Numbered from the stretch's first letter, positions 18,882 through 28,688 are shown. The stretch: 64,000 nucleotides of DNA from Gordonia tangerina (GCF_021556435.1 NZ_JAKGCU010000009.1:97780-161779), one strand, 5' to 3'. Notes: generated by a model not told the origin, from the letters alone. Translations and numbers: made by a program.

Positions 18882-20690
18882 GTGCCAAGTAGCTCTGCGA
18901 ACAGTATTTCCAAGGTCCTCATCGCCAATCGTGGCGAGATCGCGGTGCGAGTGATCCGGGCCGCTCGGGACGCCGGTCTGGCCAGCGTCGCCGTGTACGC
19001 CGAACCCGACGCCGATGCGCTGTTCGTGAAGCTCGCCGACGAAGCGTTCGCGCTCGGCGGCCAGACCTCGGCCGAGTCCTACCTCGTGTTCGACAAGATC
19101 CTCGACGCCGCGGCCAAGTCGGGCGCCGACGCCATCCATCCCGGCTACGGCTTCCTCTCCGAGAACGCCGACTTCGCGCAGGCTGTGCTGGACGCGGGAT
19201 TGATCTGGATCGGCCCGTCGCCGCAGTCCATCCGCGACCTCGGCGACAAGGTCACCGCCCGCCACATCGCGCTCAAGGCCGACGCACCGATGGCGCCGGG
19301 CACCAAGGACCCGGTCAAGGACGCCGACGAGGTCGTCGCGTTCGCCGAGGAACACGGCGTACCGGTCGCGATCAAGGCGGCTTTCGGCGGCGGTGGACGC
19401 GGTATGAAGGTGGCCTACACCATCGACGAGATCCCGCACCTGTTCGAGTCGGCCACCCGCGAGGCCGTCGCCGCCTTCGGTCGCGGCGAGTGCTTCGTCG
19501 AGCGCTACCTGGACAAGGCCCGTCACGTCGAGGCCCAGGTGATCGCCGACCAGCATGGCAACGTGATCGTCGCCGGCACCCGCGACTGCTCGCTGCAGCG
19601 TCGCTTCCAGAAGCTGGTCGAGGAGGCCCCCGCGCCGTTCCTCACCGACGAGCAGCGCACCAAGATCCACGAGTCGGCCAAGGCCATCTGCCGCGAGGCG
19701 GGCTACTACGGTGCAGGCACGGTCGAGTTCCTCGTCGGTAGCGACGGCCTGGTGTCCTTCCTCGAGGTCAACACCCGTCTGCAGGTGGAGCACCCGGTCA
19801 CCGAGGAGACCTCCGGTATCGACCTGGTTCGTCAGCAGTTCCGCATCGCCAACGGCGAGAAGCTGGAGATCTCCGAGGATCCGACGCCGCGCGGGCACTC
19901 CTTCGAGTTCCGCATCAACGGCGAGGACGCCGGCCGCAACTTCCTGCCCGCCCCCGGGCCGGTCACGGTGTACAAGGAGCCGACCGGTCCCGGCGTGCGC
20001 GTCGACTCCGGCGTCGTTGCCGGCGACGTGATCGGCGGACAGTTCGACTCGATGCTCGCCAAGCTCATCGTCACCGGCGAGACCCGCGAGCAGGCGCTCG
20101 AGCGCTCGGCGCGCGCGCTCGCCGAGTTCGAAGTCGAGGGCCTGGCCACGGTCATCCCGTTCCACCGCCATATCGTCGAGAACCCGGCCTTCCACGGCCA
20201 CACCGACGAGAACGGCGTCGAGACCTTCGATGTCTACACCAAGTGGATCGAAACCGACTGGGACAACCCGATCGAGCCATACACCGGTGGTGAGCCGATC
20301 GAGGACGACGAGTCGCTGCCGCGCCAGAACGTCGTCGTCGAGGTCGGCGGCCGACGCGTCGAGGTTTCGCTGCCGGGTGATCTCGCGCTCGGCGGCGGTG
20401 GCGGCAGCGCCAACGGCGTGGTCCGCAAGAAGCCGAAGGCCCGGTCCCGCAAAAAGGGTGGCAATGCCGCCGTCTCCGGTGACGCCGTTGCAGCGCCCAT
20501 GCAGGGCACCGTCGTGAAGGTCGCCGTGGAGGAGGGCCAGCAGGTCTCCGCCGGCGAACTCGTCGTCGTGCTCGAGGCCATGAAGATGGAGAACCCCGTC
20601 ACCGCCCACAAGGACGGTGTGGTCACCGGACTCGCGATCGAGGCCGGCGCCGCCGTCACCCAGGGCACCGTGCTGCTCGAACTGAAGTAG
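18882..20690 (+). CDS. accA3: Acetyl/propionyl-CoA carboxylase alpha subunit AccA3 (biotin carboxylase + BCCP)
   Basis: 602-residue biotinylated subunit shared by actinobacterial acyl-CoA carboxylases. The biotin carboxylase domain (about 8-455) shows [14 protein letters not shown], the Gly-rich ATP loop [11 protein letters not shown] and VEFLVGSDG; the BCCP domain at the C-terminus has the biotinyl Lys in EAMKMEN. The GTG at 18882 has AGGAG 5 nt upstream; sequence further upstream is not conserved. It provides the biotin carrier for AccD5 at 12999. A TTGCCC / TAGACT pair at 18731-18757 may be its promoter. Confidence 0.95.
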   Translation: MPSSSANSISKVLIANRGEIAVRVIRAARDAGLASVAVYAEPDADALFVKLADEAFALGGQTSAESYLVFDKILDAAAKSGADAIHPGYGFLSENADFAQAVLDAGLIWIGPSPQSIRDLGDKVTARHIALKADAPMAPGTKDPVKDADEVVAFAEEHGVPVAIKAAFGGGGRGMKVAYTIDEIPHLFESATREAVAAFGRGECFVERYLDKARHVEAQVIADQHGNVIVAGTRDCSLQRRFQKLVEEAPAPFLTDEQRTKIHESAKAICREAGYYGAGTVEFLVGSDGLVSFLEVNTRLQVEHPVTEETSGIDLVRQQFRIANGEKLEISEDPTPRGHSFEFRINGEDAGRNFLPAPGPVTVYKEPTGPGVRVDSGVVAGDVIGGQFDSMLAKLIVTGETREQALERSARALAEFEVEGLATVIPFHRHIVENPAFHGHTDENGVETFDVYTKWIETDWDNPIEPYTGGEPIEDDESLPRQNVVVEVGGRRVEVSLPGDLALGGGGGSANGVVRKKPKARSRKKGGNAAVSGDAVAAPMQGTVVKVAVEEGQQVSAGELVVVLEAMKMENPVTAHKDGVVTGLAIEAGAAVTQGTVLLELK

Positions 20691-20703
20691 CGACGCACCG
20701 GTC

Positions 20704-21075
20704 ATGGAACCGGTCGAGATCAACGCCGGAGCCTGGTATCTGCGCGCGCTGCGTGCCGATGAACGGATCTCCGACGTCCCCGCACTCGACGACCTCGGTG
20801 TGCCCGATCCGCTCGGATACACCGAGGTCGTCGCGCGTGGATGGGAATCGGAGAATCTGTTCGTGTGGGGCATCTGCATCCCCACCACGGGCGAGACGAT
20901 CGCCGTCATCGGACTCGACGTCACCCACGGTCAGCCCACCCACTACTGCGGTCGCGCACGCGCCGGATACGATGCCGCGTTGCGTGCCGCCGGCGGCCCG
21001 GTGACCCGCTTCGCCGCGGGCGTACTCGACGTGGCCCTGCCACACACCGTGCCGGACGGCCTACCCGGGCTCTGA
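20704..21075 (+). CDS. Small protein of unknown function
   Basis: 123-residue protein starting 13 bp after accA3. The stretch AWYLRALRADERISDVPAL and the later TTGETIAVIGLD resemble the first half of RimJ/RimL-type GNAT acetyltransferases, but the acetyl-CoA binding loop (Q/RxxGxG/A) and everything after it are missing. It may be a truncated GNAT or an unrelated fold. GC-rich codon use is like its neighbours, so I accept it as a gene. It converges on the MocA-like gene with an 8-bp gap. Confidence 0.6.
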   Translation: MEPVEINAGAWYLRALRADERISDVPALDDLGVPDPLGYTEVVARGWESENLFVWGICIPTTGETIAVIGLDVTHGQPTHYCGRARAGYDAALRAAGGPVTRFAAGVLDVALPHTVPDGLPGL

Positions 21076-21083
21076 GAGCGAGA

Positions 21084-21686
21084 TCAGTCCGGCAGGTCGC
21101 GGTCGCGGCCCGTGGCCAGGTCGCCGCACTCCACGGTGCGCAGACCCGCGACGGTCGCCAGATACCGTCCCGCCCCGACGTCACCCTGCAGATGAGCACC
21201 GAGCGGGTCGAGATGGTCGGACCCGATGTACACCGGGTGGCCCGGCCGTCCGTCGAACACCGCGCGTGCCACCACATCCCGCCGACGCTGCGCCGCGTCG
21301 ACGACGCGGCCGGTGACCTCCGGCCCCACATCGGGTGTGTCAACAACATGTAAAACCATCGCGGCGGGATCCCGCCGCTGTGCCACCCATCCCGCGGCGG
21401 CGCGCACTGTCGCCGACAGACCCGTCGCCCAGTCGTCGACGTGGAGCACCGATGCCCCGCCGGGTGGTTCGACAGTACTCGCCCCCATCGCCACCACCAC
21501 CTCGTCGCACCCCCCGTCGCGCAGCGCCCGCACCGCGATCGCGAGCCACTGACCTTGGTGTGCAAGGATTTTCGGCATTCCGTAGCGACTTCCGGCGCCG
21601 GCTGCGAGCACCACGCCACACACCGCACCGACGCGACTCGCAGACGTGTCCGGCGGGTCACGGCTCTCGGGTCCCGTCATCGCCAC
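21084..21686 (-). CDS. MobA/MocA-like nucleotidyltransferase
   Basis: 200-residue NTP-transferase protein with the GVVLAAGAGSRYGMPK nucleotide-binding motif and an ATGLSATVRAA / HVVDTPDVG core, as in molybdenum-cofactor cytidylyltransferase MocA. MocA makes the CMP form of Mo-cofactor used by xanthine dehydrogenases, one of which is encoded at 34-39 kb. The GTG at 21686 is preferred because AGGAGG lies 8 nt upstream; ATG 21680 is two codons in. The local purine-catabolism context supports a role in Mo-hydroxylase maturation, but the family also includes other transferases. Confidence 0.8.
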   Translation of the reverse strand: MAMTGPESRDPPDTSASRVGAVCGVVLAAGAGSRYGMPKILAHQGQWLAIAVRALRDGGCDEVVVAMGASTVEPPGGASVLHVDDWATGLSATVRAAAGWVAQRRDPAAMVLHVVDTPDVGPEVTGRVVDAAQRRRDVVARAVFDGRPGHPVYIGSDHLDPLGAHLQGDVGAGRYLATVAGLRTVECGDLATGRDRDLPD

Positions 21687-21823
21687 CGCACTGGCCTCCT
21701 GTCCGTTCCGCACCTTTTACCACGTCGAAATATACGATCCACCGCCGAGCGGGAATCCGCATCGAGGTTCACTATTTATCTGCTGTGCGCGGCGATCGTT
21801 CACGGCAGGGCTACGAACTCTAG

Positions 21824-23824
21824 GTGATGAGGCCAATGGCAACCGATTCCAGCGCCCCCATCGGGGCACCGCAGCGCAAACGCCGGGTGCATCCGGTCGA
21901 CCAGGTACCCCCACCCGGGAAACTGGTGGCGCTCGGTGCCCAGCACGTGGTGGCCTTCTACGCCGGCGCTGTCCTCGTCCCCCTGCTCATCGCACGCGCC
22001 ATCGACCTCGACGACGAAGCGCTGACGATGCTGATCACCGCCGACCTGTTCACCTGCGGCATCGCCTCGCTGCTACAAGCCGTCGGATTCTGGAAGATCG
22101 GCGTCCGGCTGCCACTGCTGCAAGGAATCACCTTCGCGACCCTGGCGCCGGTCATCCAGATCGCCAACAATCACGGCGGCGGACGTGTCGGGCTGCAGAC
22201 CGTCTACGGCGCGGTCATCGCGGCCGGCGTGTTCACCTTTCTGATCGCGCCGTTCTTCGCCAAGCTGATCCGATTCCTGCCGCCGGTGGTGACCGGCACC
22301 CTGATCACCATCATCGGTATCTGTCTCATCCCGGTGGGCGCCGGCGACGCGGTGAGCGATCCCGCCACCCATCTACACGACTCCGCCAACTGGCGTTGGG
22401 TCTGCTATGCACTGGGCACCATCCTGCTGATCGTGTTGATGCAACGCTTCTTCCGCGGGTTCATGGCGACGATCGCGGTGCTCCTCGGCCTCACGGTCGG
22501 CACCTTCATCGCGTGGCTCCTCGGCGACGCCTCGTTCTCTTCGGTCGGCGAGGCGTCGTGGCTGGGCTTCACCCCGCCCTTCGCGTTCGGCTGGCCGCAG
22601 TGGGACATCGTCGCAATCGTCTCACTGATCGTGGTGCTCCTCGTTGTCGCGGTGGAATCGACCGGGTCGGTCTTCGCGACCGGCGAGATCGTCGGCAAGC
22701 GCATCAAAAAAGAGGACGTCGCGGCCACCGTGCGCGCCGACGGCTTGGCCACCATGATCGGCGGTTCGTTCAACTCGTTCCCTTATACGGCCTTCTCCGA
22801 GAACGTCGGTCTGGTCCGGCTCACCGGCGTCAAGAGTCGCTGGGTGGTCGCCTGTGCGGGCGTCATCATGATCATTCTGGGGGTGCTGCCCAAGCTGGCG
22901 AAGGTGGTCGAGTCGATTCCTGCGCCGGTCCTCGGCGGTGCCGCGTTGATCATGTTCGCCACCGTCGCGATCGTCGGCATCCAGACACTCACCTCGGTCG
23001 ATTTCACCGATCATCGCAACCTGATCATCTCGGCGACGTCGCTGGCCGTCGCGCTGTATGTGCAGTTCTCCCAGTCAGCCGCCCCGACCACCGTGATCGA
23101 GAAGTCCGGTGAGCAGGTCGACGTGCCTGCGCTGCCCGGAGTGGACGAGGCGATGCCGAACATCTTCTTGCAGATCCCGTTCTCCACCGGGATCACCATG
23201 GGCGCGATCACCGCCATCCTGTTGAATCTGTTGTTCTTCCATGTGGGTGGCCGTGGGCCCGCGGTGGCCGGTGGCGGCGCGATCACCCTTGACGAGGTCA
23301 ACACGATGTCCAAGGAGCAGTTCCGGGACACCTTCGGCGGCGTCGTACAGAACGTCGACTGGGTGCTCGACCGGGCCTGGGATCAGAAGCCGTTCGAGGA
23401 CGTCCACGACCTGCGCAGCGCGTTCCAGGAGGCGATGCTCACCGGCAGCGACGAGGAACAGTTGGCGCTCATCCGCGCCTTCCCGGATCTGGGCGCCGAG
23501 GACGAGGAGACCGGCGAGCTGGTTGCTGTCGACCACAAGGGGCTGTCTCACCTCGAGGAGACCGAGCACGAGAATGTGGTGAATCTGGCTGCCGCCTACC
23601 AAGAGCACTTCGGGTTCCCGCTCGTCATCTGTGCCCGCGAGACCGAACGCTACGACCGGGTCCTGCGAAACGGCTGGGCACGCATGGACAACTCGGAGAC
23701 GAGCGAGAAGTCGTTCGCGTTGATCGAGATCGCCAAGATCGCGAACTACCGCTTCGACGATCTCGTCGCCGATGCCAACCCGTTCACGTCGGCCCGATTC
23801 ACCCGACAACCGGAACTCTCTTAG
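21824..23824 (+). CDS. Purine/xanthine permease (NCS2) fused to an OHCU-decarboxylase-like domain
   Basis: 666-residue fusion. Residues about 30-478 are an NCS2 (nucleobase:cation symporter-2) permease with 12 or more helices and the motifs AFYAGAVLVPLL, FATGEIVG and NSFPYTAFSENVG, typical of xanthine/urate transporters. Residues about 488-655 align well with OHCU decarboxylase (ALIRA-x-PDLG, NLAAAYQEHFGFPLVICAR), but the catalytic His of the HPDL motif is Phe553 and the S-x-x-EQ motif is absent. The domain is therefore probably non-catalytic. A free uraD follows at 23835. The start could be GTG 21824, ATG 21827 or ATG 21836. Confidence 0.9.
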   Translation: MMRPMATDSSAPIGAPQRKRRVHPVDQVPPPGKLVALGAQHVVAFYAGAVLVPLLIARAIDLDDEALTMLITADLFTCGIASLLQAVGFWKIGVRLPLLQGITFATLAPVIQIANNHGGGRVGLQTVYGAVIAAGVFTFLIAPFFAKLIRFLPPVVTGTLITIIGICLIPVGAGDAVSDPATHLHDSANWRWVCYALGTILLIVLMQRFFRGFMATIAVLLGLTVGTFIAWLLGDASFSSVGEASWLGFTPPFAFGWPQWDIVAIVSLIVVLLVVAVESTGSVFATGEIVGKRIKKEDVAATVRADGLATMIGGSFNSFPYTAFSENVGLVRLTGVKSRWVVACAGVIMIILGVLPKLAKVVESIPAPVLGGAALIMFATVAIVGIQTLTSVDFTDHRNLIISATSLAVALYVQFSQSAAPTTVIEKSGEQVDVPALPGVDEAMPNIFLQIPFSTGITMGAITAILLNLLFFHVGGRGPAVAGGGAITLDEVNTMSKEQFRDTFGGVVQNVDWVLDRAWDQKPFEDVHDLRSAFQEAMLTGSDEEQLALIRAFPDLGAEDEETGELVAVDHKGLSHLEETEHENVVNLAAAYQEHFGFPLVICARETERYDRVLRNGWARMDNSETSEKSFALIEIAKIANYRFDDLVADANPFTSARFTRQPELS

Positions 23825-23834
23825 GCTGGGGCGC
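23822..23834 (+). promoter_or_regulatory. Candidate leaderless promoter (-10) for uraD
   Basis: TAGGCT at 23822-23827 fits TANNNT and lies 7 nt before the uraD ATG. Its TAG is the stop codon of the permease gene, so one trinucleotide would serve both. No convincing -35 or ribosome binding site is seen. Confidence 0.35.
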
Positions 23835-24368
23835 ATGCGTCGTGTCGATTGGCGAGGATTGTCCAGTTTCAACGAATTGTCCGAACGTCAGGCCATCAAT
23901 CAGCTCTTCGAATGCTGCAGCTCCCGAATCTGGGCAGTGCGCGTGGCCTCGGCCCGGCCGTTCTCCGACGACGAGGCGCTGCTCGAATACGCCGACCTGA
24001 TCTTGGCCGAGCTCACCGAGAAGGATCTCGACGACGCGTTGGCCGGACACCCGCGGATCGGCGACCGCGCCGACAATCCGTCGTCGAAGCGCGAACAGTC
24101 CGGGGTCACCGGCGCCGACGCCGATGTGCTGGCCGAGCTCAAGGAACTCAACGCGGCCTACGAGGAGAGGTTCGGTCACGTCTACCTGGTGTTCGCCAAC
24201 GGCCGCCCCGCCGCGGAGCTCCTCGACATCCTCAAGCAGCGCATGAGCAATGACCCCGAGACCGAACGCCGGGTGATGCGCATGGAACTCGCCAAGATCA
24301 ACCGCAGCCGACTGGTCCGTATGCTGACACCGGCAAGCATCTACCTCGACGAGGAGGCCCAGGCGTGA
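23835..24368 (+). CDS. uraD: 2-oxo-4-hydroxy-4-carboxy-5-ureidoimidazoline (OHCU) decarboxylase
   Basis: 177-residue enzyme that converts OHCU to S-allantoin, the last step from urate. All key parts are present: GHPRIGDR with the catalytic His, SSKREQSGV with the catalytic Glu, ELNAAYEERFG and a C-terminal helix RMELAKINRSRL. The HPRIG form places it in a different subfamily from the HPDL-type domain fused to the permease upstream. The ATG at 23835 is fixed by this N-terminus (family starts with an L-x-x-FN element). It overlaps uraH by 4 bp. Confidence 0.93.
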   Translation: MRRVDWRGLSSFNELSERQAINQLFECCSSRIWAVRVASARPFSDDEALLEYADLILAELTEKDLDDALAGHPRIGDRADNPSSKREQSGVTGADADVLAELKELNAAYEERFGHVYLVFANGRPAAELLDILKQRMSNDPETERRVMRMELAKINRSRLVRMLTPASIYLDEEAQA

Positions 24369-24691
24369 CCGGTTTGTCGACCCACGTCCTCGATGCCGTC
24401 AGCGGCGCACCCGCCGTCGGCGTCGCGGTGTCCCTGCAGGATGCCTCCGGCACCGAACTCGCTGCCGGCGTCACCGACGGTGACGGCCGGATCGCGCAGG
24501 TCAACACCGACGCGCTCATCGCCGGCATCCACCATCTCGTCTTCGACACCGGCAGCTGGTTCGCCGATCAGCAGCTCACCGGCTTCTACCCCGAGGTCGA
24601 CATCTGCTTCGAGGTCGGCGATCCGCAGCGCCACCACCACGTGCCGCTGCTGCTGAGCCCGTACGCCTACTCGACATATCGGGGTAGCTGA
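24365..24691 (+). CDS. uraH: 5-hydroxyisourate hydrolase (transthyretin-related)
   Basis: 108-residue transthyretin-like protein that hydrolyses 5-hydroxyisourate to OHCU for UraD. It has the N-terminal LSTHVLDAVSGAPA motif with the active-site His, the central RxxQ-like strand DGDGRIAQV, and the C-terminal tetrapeptide YRGS that defines the hydrolases against true transthyretins. GTG at 24365 overlaps the uraD stop (GTGA). The gene is convergent with the AraC regulator; 24692-24785 holds no clear terminator. Confidence 0.95.
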   Translation: MTGLSTHVLDAVSGAPAVGVAVSLQDASGTELAAGVTDGDGRIAQVNTDALIAGIHHLVFDTGSWFADQQLTGFYPEVDICFEVGDPQRHHHVPLLLSPYAYSTYRGS

Positions 24692-24785
24692 CCCGGTGCC
24701 GGCCGCACCTGCAGGCTCTGGCCGCAGTTCGGGCTCCTGGCCGGAACTCGAAACTGCGTCCAGAACTCCCCCACCGGTCGCGCGC

Positions 24786-25730
24786 TCAGCGGTCGGTGAG
24801 TAGTTGGGACGGCGAGACGCCGTATCGCTGTCGGAACGCGGCGGCGAACCGTCCGGTGTGGGTGAAACCCGCCTTCATCGCGGCGTCGGTCACCGACGCC
24901 GACGTTCCGCGCATGAGGTCGTCGTGAACCGCAGCGAGTCGGATCTCGGTGAGACATTCACGCGGCGTCTTCCCCACGTATTGCCGAAAGCCCTCCTGAA
25001 GGCGACGCACGCTCACCCCGGCCGACTCGGCCATGTCCGCGGCCGTCCAGGGCCGTGCCGGGTCGGCGCGCAGGGCGTCGAGCACTCGGGTCACGATCCG
25101 CGGTCGAGGCAGCAGATGATCGCCCCGATCGTCGGGGACGGCCGCCAAGAGAAACGCATCGGTCAACGATCCGGCGAGTTGTTCGGCGACCAACGGGTTG
25201 GCCAGTAGCGGGTCGTCGGCGGGCTGTCCGGCGATCGACTGCACCAGACGGAACCAACTCGCGCCTTCGGGTGAACGAAGATCGAGCTGATCGGGTATGG
25301 ACGTGTCGGGTTGCCCGGTCACCCGACACATCTCGTGGTGCAGGAAGTCGCGGTCGATCTTGACGCCGACGATCGTGCAAGTGCTCGACCAGCGGGTGAT
25401 GTCGGTGGGGGTGTCGGGCGGATTGACCGTCGCCGACCCGCTGGTCGACACCACCGAATGTCCGGCGACCGACGTCTCGAGCACACCGTTGAGCGGGACG
25501 TTGATGCCGTAGGCGCCGGGATGGTCGGAGTGAATCGATACCTCCGCGCCCCATCCGATCCGCGCGATACGCAGCGGGCCGAGCACCGTGACCGCGACAT
25601 CGGCCTCGGTCGCTGTGCTGCGGGCGACACGGGGCCGCAGCACGTGTGGGAAATAGGCTGCGGACACCGCATCCGACGCTGCATCCCAATCCGGATCACC
25701 CGGTATTGAAAGCTGTTGCAGCTGACTCAT
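24786..25730 (-). CDS. AraC-family transcriptional regulator
   Basis: 314-residue regulator with a cupin-like N-terminal ligand domain (AraC_binding_2 type, about 20-190) and a C-terminal pair of helix-turn-helix motifs (SAGVSVRRLQEGFRQYVG and AAMKAGFTHTGRFAAAFRQ, ending YGVSPSQLL). AGGAG lies 5 nt before the ATG at 25730. It is divergent from the hpaC-hpaB operon 120 bp away and is the obvious candidate to control it, probably as an activator responding to an aromatic substrate. Confidence 0.9.
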   Translation of the reverse strand: MSQLQQLSIPGDPDWDAASDAVSAAYFPHVLRPRVARSTATEADVAVTVLGPLRIARIGWGAEVSIHSDHPGAYGINVPLNGVLETSVAGHSVVSTSGSATVNPPDTPTDITRWSSTCTIVGVKIDRDFLHHEMCRVTGQPDTSIPDQLDLRSPEGASWFRLVQSIAGQPADDPLLANPLVAEQLAGSLTDAFLLAAVPDDRGDHLLPRPRIVTRVLDALRADPARPWTAADMAESAGVSVRRLQEGFRQYVGKTPRECLTEIRLAAVHDDLMRGTSASVTDAAMKAGFTHTGRFAAAFRQRYGVSPSQLLTDR

Positions 25731-25850
25731 CGACACTCCTCACGACCTCGCCGCGCATTCCGGATCGCTGTCGCGTTCAGCGGATCGTCAAGGGGCCGAC
25801 GTCGAAATATGTTCTACCTCACATTAGCGATCATCGAAAGGAGTAGTCAC

Positions 25851-26417
25851 ATGGAACGCACGGCGCTACAGAACATCTTCGGCCAGTTCGCCAGCGGCGT
25901 CACGGTGATCACCTGCACAAACGCCGACGGTGAGCCGCACGGCGCAACCGTCACCGCATTCACGGCCGTCTCGCTCGAACCTCGCCTCTGCCAGGTCACC
26001 CTGACGCGCAAGTCCAAGGCCTGCGGGTACCTCACCGATGCACCATTCGCGGTGAACATCATGGCAGCCGATCAACTCGACATCGCAATGCATTTCGCCG
26101 GCAGGCCGGCCGACCCGGGACCCCGATGGGACGACGGGCCGACCGCACCGGTCCTGCAGGGCGCCGCCGCCACCCTCAGTTGCCTCCCATGGCGTAGCTA
26201 CGACGGCGGCGACCACATCATCTTCATCGGCGAGATCGTCGACGCATCGTCGAGCGGGAAGTCACCACTGTTGTACTACCGCAGCACCTTTCACGATCTC
26301 GGCGAGCCGAGCGTGAACTCACTGTGGACGTTGTGCGCCGACGATCCGCATTCGGGATGGTTCGACTCGACCACCACGTTCACCCCGTTTCATCTGGCCG
26401 GAACCCGCACCGCCTGA
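25851..26417 (+). CDS. hpaC: Flavin reductase component of a two-component monooxygenase (HpaC-like)
   Basis: 188-residue flavin reductase that supplies reduced flavin to the oxygenase encoded next. It has the family pattern [29 protein letters not shown] and a C-terminal [13 protein letters not shown] strand. The ATG at 25851 has a strong GAAAGGAG ribosome binding site 7 nt upstream. A 50-bp gap separates it from hpaB. Flavin reductases of this type are interchangeable, so the reaction is defined by the oxygenase. Confidence 0.9.
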   Translation: MERTALQNIFGQFASGVTVITCTNADGEPHGATVTAFTAVSLEPRLCQVTLTRKSKACGYLTDAPFAVNIMAADQLDIAMHFAGRPADPGPRWDDGPTAPVLQGAAATLSCLPWRSYDGGDHIIFIGEIVDASSSGKSPLLYYRSTFHDLGEPSVNSLWTLCADDPHSGWFDSTTTFTPFHLAGTRTA

Positions 26418-26467
26418 ACCGTTTTCATAACCAGTCACGATCGATCGATCAGAAAGAGGTATCAATC

Positions 26468-28081
26468 ATGACCACTCTCGACGAGCGGCCCGACACCGAC
26501 GCACCGACCACCAACCCGGCAGCCGACAGTGCGGCCAACAAGACGCGCAATTTCGCCTCCCGGCCGATGACTGGCGACGAGTACATCGAGTCACTCAAGG
26601 ACGGGCGCGAGATCTGGCTACACGGCGAGCGCGTGAAAGATGTGACCACCCACCCAGCCTTCCGCAACCCGATCCGGATGACGGCTCGCCTCTACGACTC
26701 GATGCACGATCCGGCCACCCGCGACAAGGTGACCGCGCCCACCGACACCGGCAACGGCGGCGTGACGATGCCGTTCTTCAAGGCGCCCACGAGCTCGGCA
26801 GATCTGATCAAAGAACGTGATGCGATCGCCGAATGGGCACGGATGACCTACGGCTGGATGGGACGCTCCCCCGACTACAAGGCCAGCTTCCTGGGCACCC
26901 TGCATGCCAACAAGGATCTCTATGCACCGTTCGAGGCCAACGCCGAACGCTGGTATCGCGAGTCACAGGAAAAGGTCCTGTACTGGAACCACGCCATCAT
27001 CAATCCGCCGGTGGATCGTCAGTTGCCGCCCGACGAGGTCGGCGACGTGTTCATGAAGGTGGAGAAGGAAACCGACGCGGGGCTGATCGTCTCGGGAGCG
27101 AAGGTCGTCGCCACCGGCTCGGCCATCACCAACTACAACTTCATCGCCCACTACGGGCTGCCGATCCGCAAGAAGGAATTCGCGCTCATCTGCACCGTGC
27201 CGATGGACGCACCCGGCATCAAACTCATCTGCCGGACCTCCTACACCGAACAGGCCGCGGTCATGGGCAGCCCGTACGACTACCCGCTGTCGAGCCGGAT
27301 GGACGAGAACGACACCATCTTCGTCTTCGACAAGGTGCTCGTGCCCTGGGAGAACGTCTTCATGTACGGCGACGTCGAGCGCATCAACGCCTTCTTCCCA
27401 CAGTCCGGCTTCCTGCCGCGCTTCACCTTCCAGGGCTGCACCCGTCTCGCGGTGAAACTCGACTTCATCGCCGGGTTGCTGATGAAGGCACTCGACGCCA
27501 CCGGTTCCGGCGGCTTTCGCGGCGTGCAGACCCGGGTCGGTGAGGTGATCGGCTGGCGCAACCTGTTCTGGACGCTCACCGACGCGATGGCCCACAACCC
27601 CGAACCGTGGATCGGCGACACCGTGATCCCGCGCCTCGAATACGGCCTCACCTACCGGATGTTCATGATGCAGGGCTACCCGCGTATCAAGGAGATCATC
27701 GAGCAGGACGTCGCATCGGGCCTGATCTATCTGCCGTCGAGCGCCGCCGACTTCAAGAGCCCCGACGTGCGCCCGTACCTCGACAAGTACGTCCGCGGTT
27801 CCAACGGCATCACCGCGGTCGATCGGGTGAAGGTGATGAAGGCACTGTGGGATTCGATCGGTTCCGAATTCGGCGGCCGGCACGAACTCTACGAACGCAA
27901 CTACTCGGGCAACCACGAGAATGTGAAGGCAGAGTTGCTGTTCGCCGCGCAGAACCGTGGTGGTGTGGAATCCATGAAGGGTCTCGCCGAACAGTGCCTG
28001 TCCGAGTACGACCTGGACGGCTGGACGGTCCCCGACCTCATCGGCAACGACGACGTCAGCTGGTTCGGGCGGTCGAGCTAG
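26468..28081 (+). CDS. hpaB: 4-hydroxyphenylacetate 3-hydroxylase family oxygenase (HpaB-like)
   Basis: 537-residue group D flavin-dependent monooxygenase that ortho-hydroxylates phenolic substrates using FADH2 from HpaC. Visible family elements are [19 protein letters not shown] at the N-terminus, [24 protein letters not shown] and the C-terminal [12 protein letters not shown] ribosome binding site (AAAGAGG) precedes the ATG at 26468. With a dedicated AraC regulator it looks like an inducible catabolic step. Whether the substrate is 4-hydroxyphenylacetate, a chlorophenol or another phenol cannot be read from the sequence; no ring-cleavage genes are nearby. Confidence 0.9.
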   Translation: MTTLDERPDTDAPTTNPAADSAANKTRNFASRPMTGDEYIESLKDGREIWLHGERVKDVTTHPAFRNPIRMTARLYDSMHDPATRDKVTAPTDTGNGGVTMPFFKAPTSSADLIKERDAIAEWARMTYGWMGRSPDYKASFLGTLHANKDLYAPFEANAERWYRESQEKVLYWNHAIINPPVDRQLPPDEVGDVFMKVEKETDAGLIVSGAKVVATGSAITNYNFIAHYGLPIRKKEFALICTVPMDAPGIKLICRTSYTEQAAVMGSPYDYPLSSRMDENDTIFVFDKVLVPWENVFMYGDVERINAFFPQSGFLPRFTFQGCTRLAVKLDFIAGLLMKALDATGSGGFRGVQTRVGEVIGWRNLFWTLTDAMAHNPEPWIGDTVIPRLEYGLTYRMFMMQGYPRIKEIIEQDVASGLIYLPSSAADFKSPDVRPYLDKYVRGSNGITAVDRVKVMKALWDSIGSEFGGRHELYERNYSGNHENVKAELLFAAQNRGGVESMKGLAEQCLSEYDLDGWTVPDLIGNDDVSWFGRSS

Positions 28082-28659
28082 CCTCGCGCGGGTCGTCTCG
28101 GCTCCCGCGGACCGTCGACGGCCCGCGGGAACCGGGACGGCTCGCGCTGTCCGCCCCCGACACGGTCGCATACGTCCCGATGGACGGGTTTCATCTATCC
28201 GACCGCGTGCTCACCGACATCGGCCGCGGCGACCGCAAAGGCGCACCGGATACCTTCGATGCCGACGGCTTCGTCACGCTGCTCGAACGGATCACCGCGT
28301 GCGGCGACCGACCGGTGTACTGCCCCGACTTCGACCATGTCATGGGCGAACCGATCGCCGCGCGGCTCGTCGTCGTACCCACTGCCCGAGTGATTGTCGT
28401 GGAGGGCAACTACCTTGCTCTCGACAACCCGCCATGGTCCGCGGTGCGTCCGCTGCTACGCCGCCTCTACTACGTCGACGCGCCGGGTCCCCTCCGACGC
28501 GAACGGCTACTACGTCGCCACCGCGCCGCCGGCAAGGGCCTTGCCGATGCCGCCGCGTGGGTCGACTCCGTCGACGAACCCAACGCCCGGCTGGTCGCCG
28601 CGAGCAGGCACCGTGCAGATCTCGTCGTGGACGGCCAAGCCAACCACACGGAGGACTGA
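28082..28659 (+). pseudogene. Nucleoside/nucleotide kinase-family remnant lacking its P-loop
   Basis: From about 28150 the frame encodes an uridine-kinase/panK-like protein: VAYVPMDGFHLSD, RKGAPDTFDADGF, the substrate strand VIVVEGNYLALD, LYYVDAP and WVDSVDEPN. The family's N-terminal GxxGxGKS ATP site, normally 25-40 residues before PMDGFHL, is absent in all three frames between the hpaB stop (28081) and 28170. The only in-frame ATG is at 28180, inside the conserved region. It is most simply a 5'-truncated pseudogene, perhaps cut when the hpa genes arrived. A short protein from 28180 could still be made but should not bind ATP. Confidence 0.7.
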
Positions 28660-28688
28660 CAGATACGCCGGAAATCACCCCCGCAGTT

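Noticed and set aside
18861..20924. 687-codon open frame antisense to accA3
   Set aside because: Low-complexity Leu/Glu/Asp/Gly translation produced by the GC bias of accA3 on the other strand.
26963..28171. 402-codon open frame antisense to hpaB
   Set aside because: Shadow of hpaB codons with no conserved motif and no ribosome binding site.
27607..28180. Extending the kinase remnant upstream into hpaB to recover a full-length protein
   Set aside because: The extension overlaps well-conserved hpaB in a different frame and contains no P-loop.
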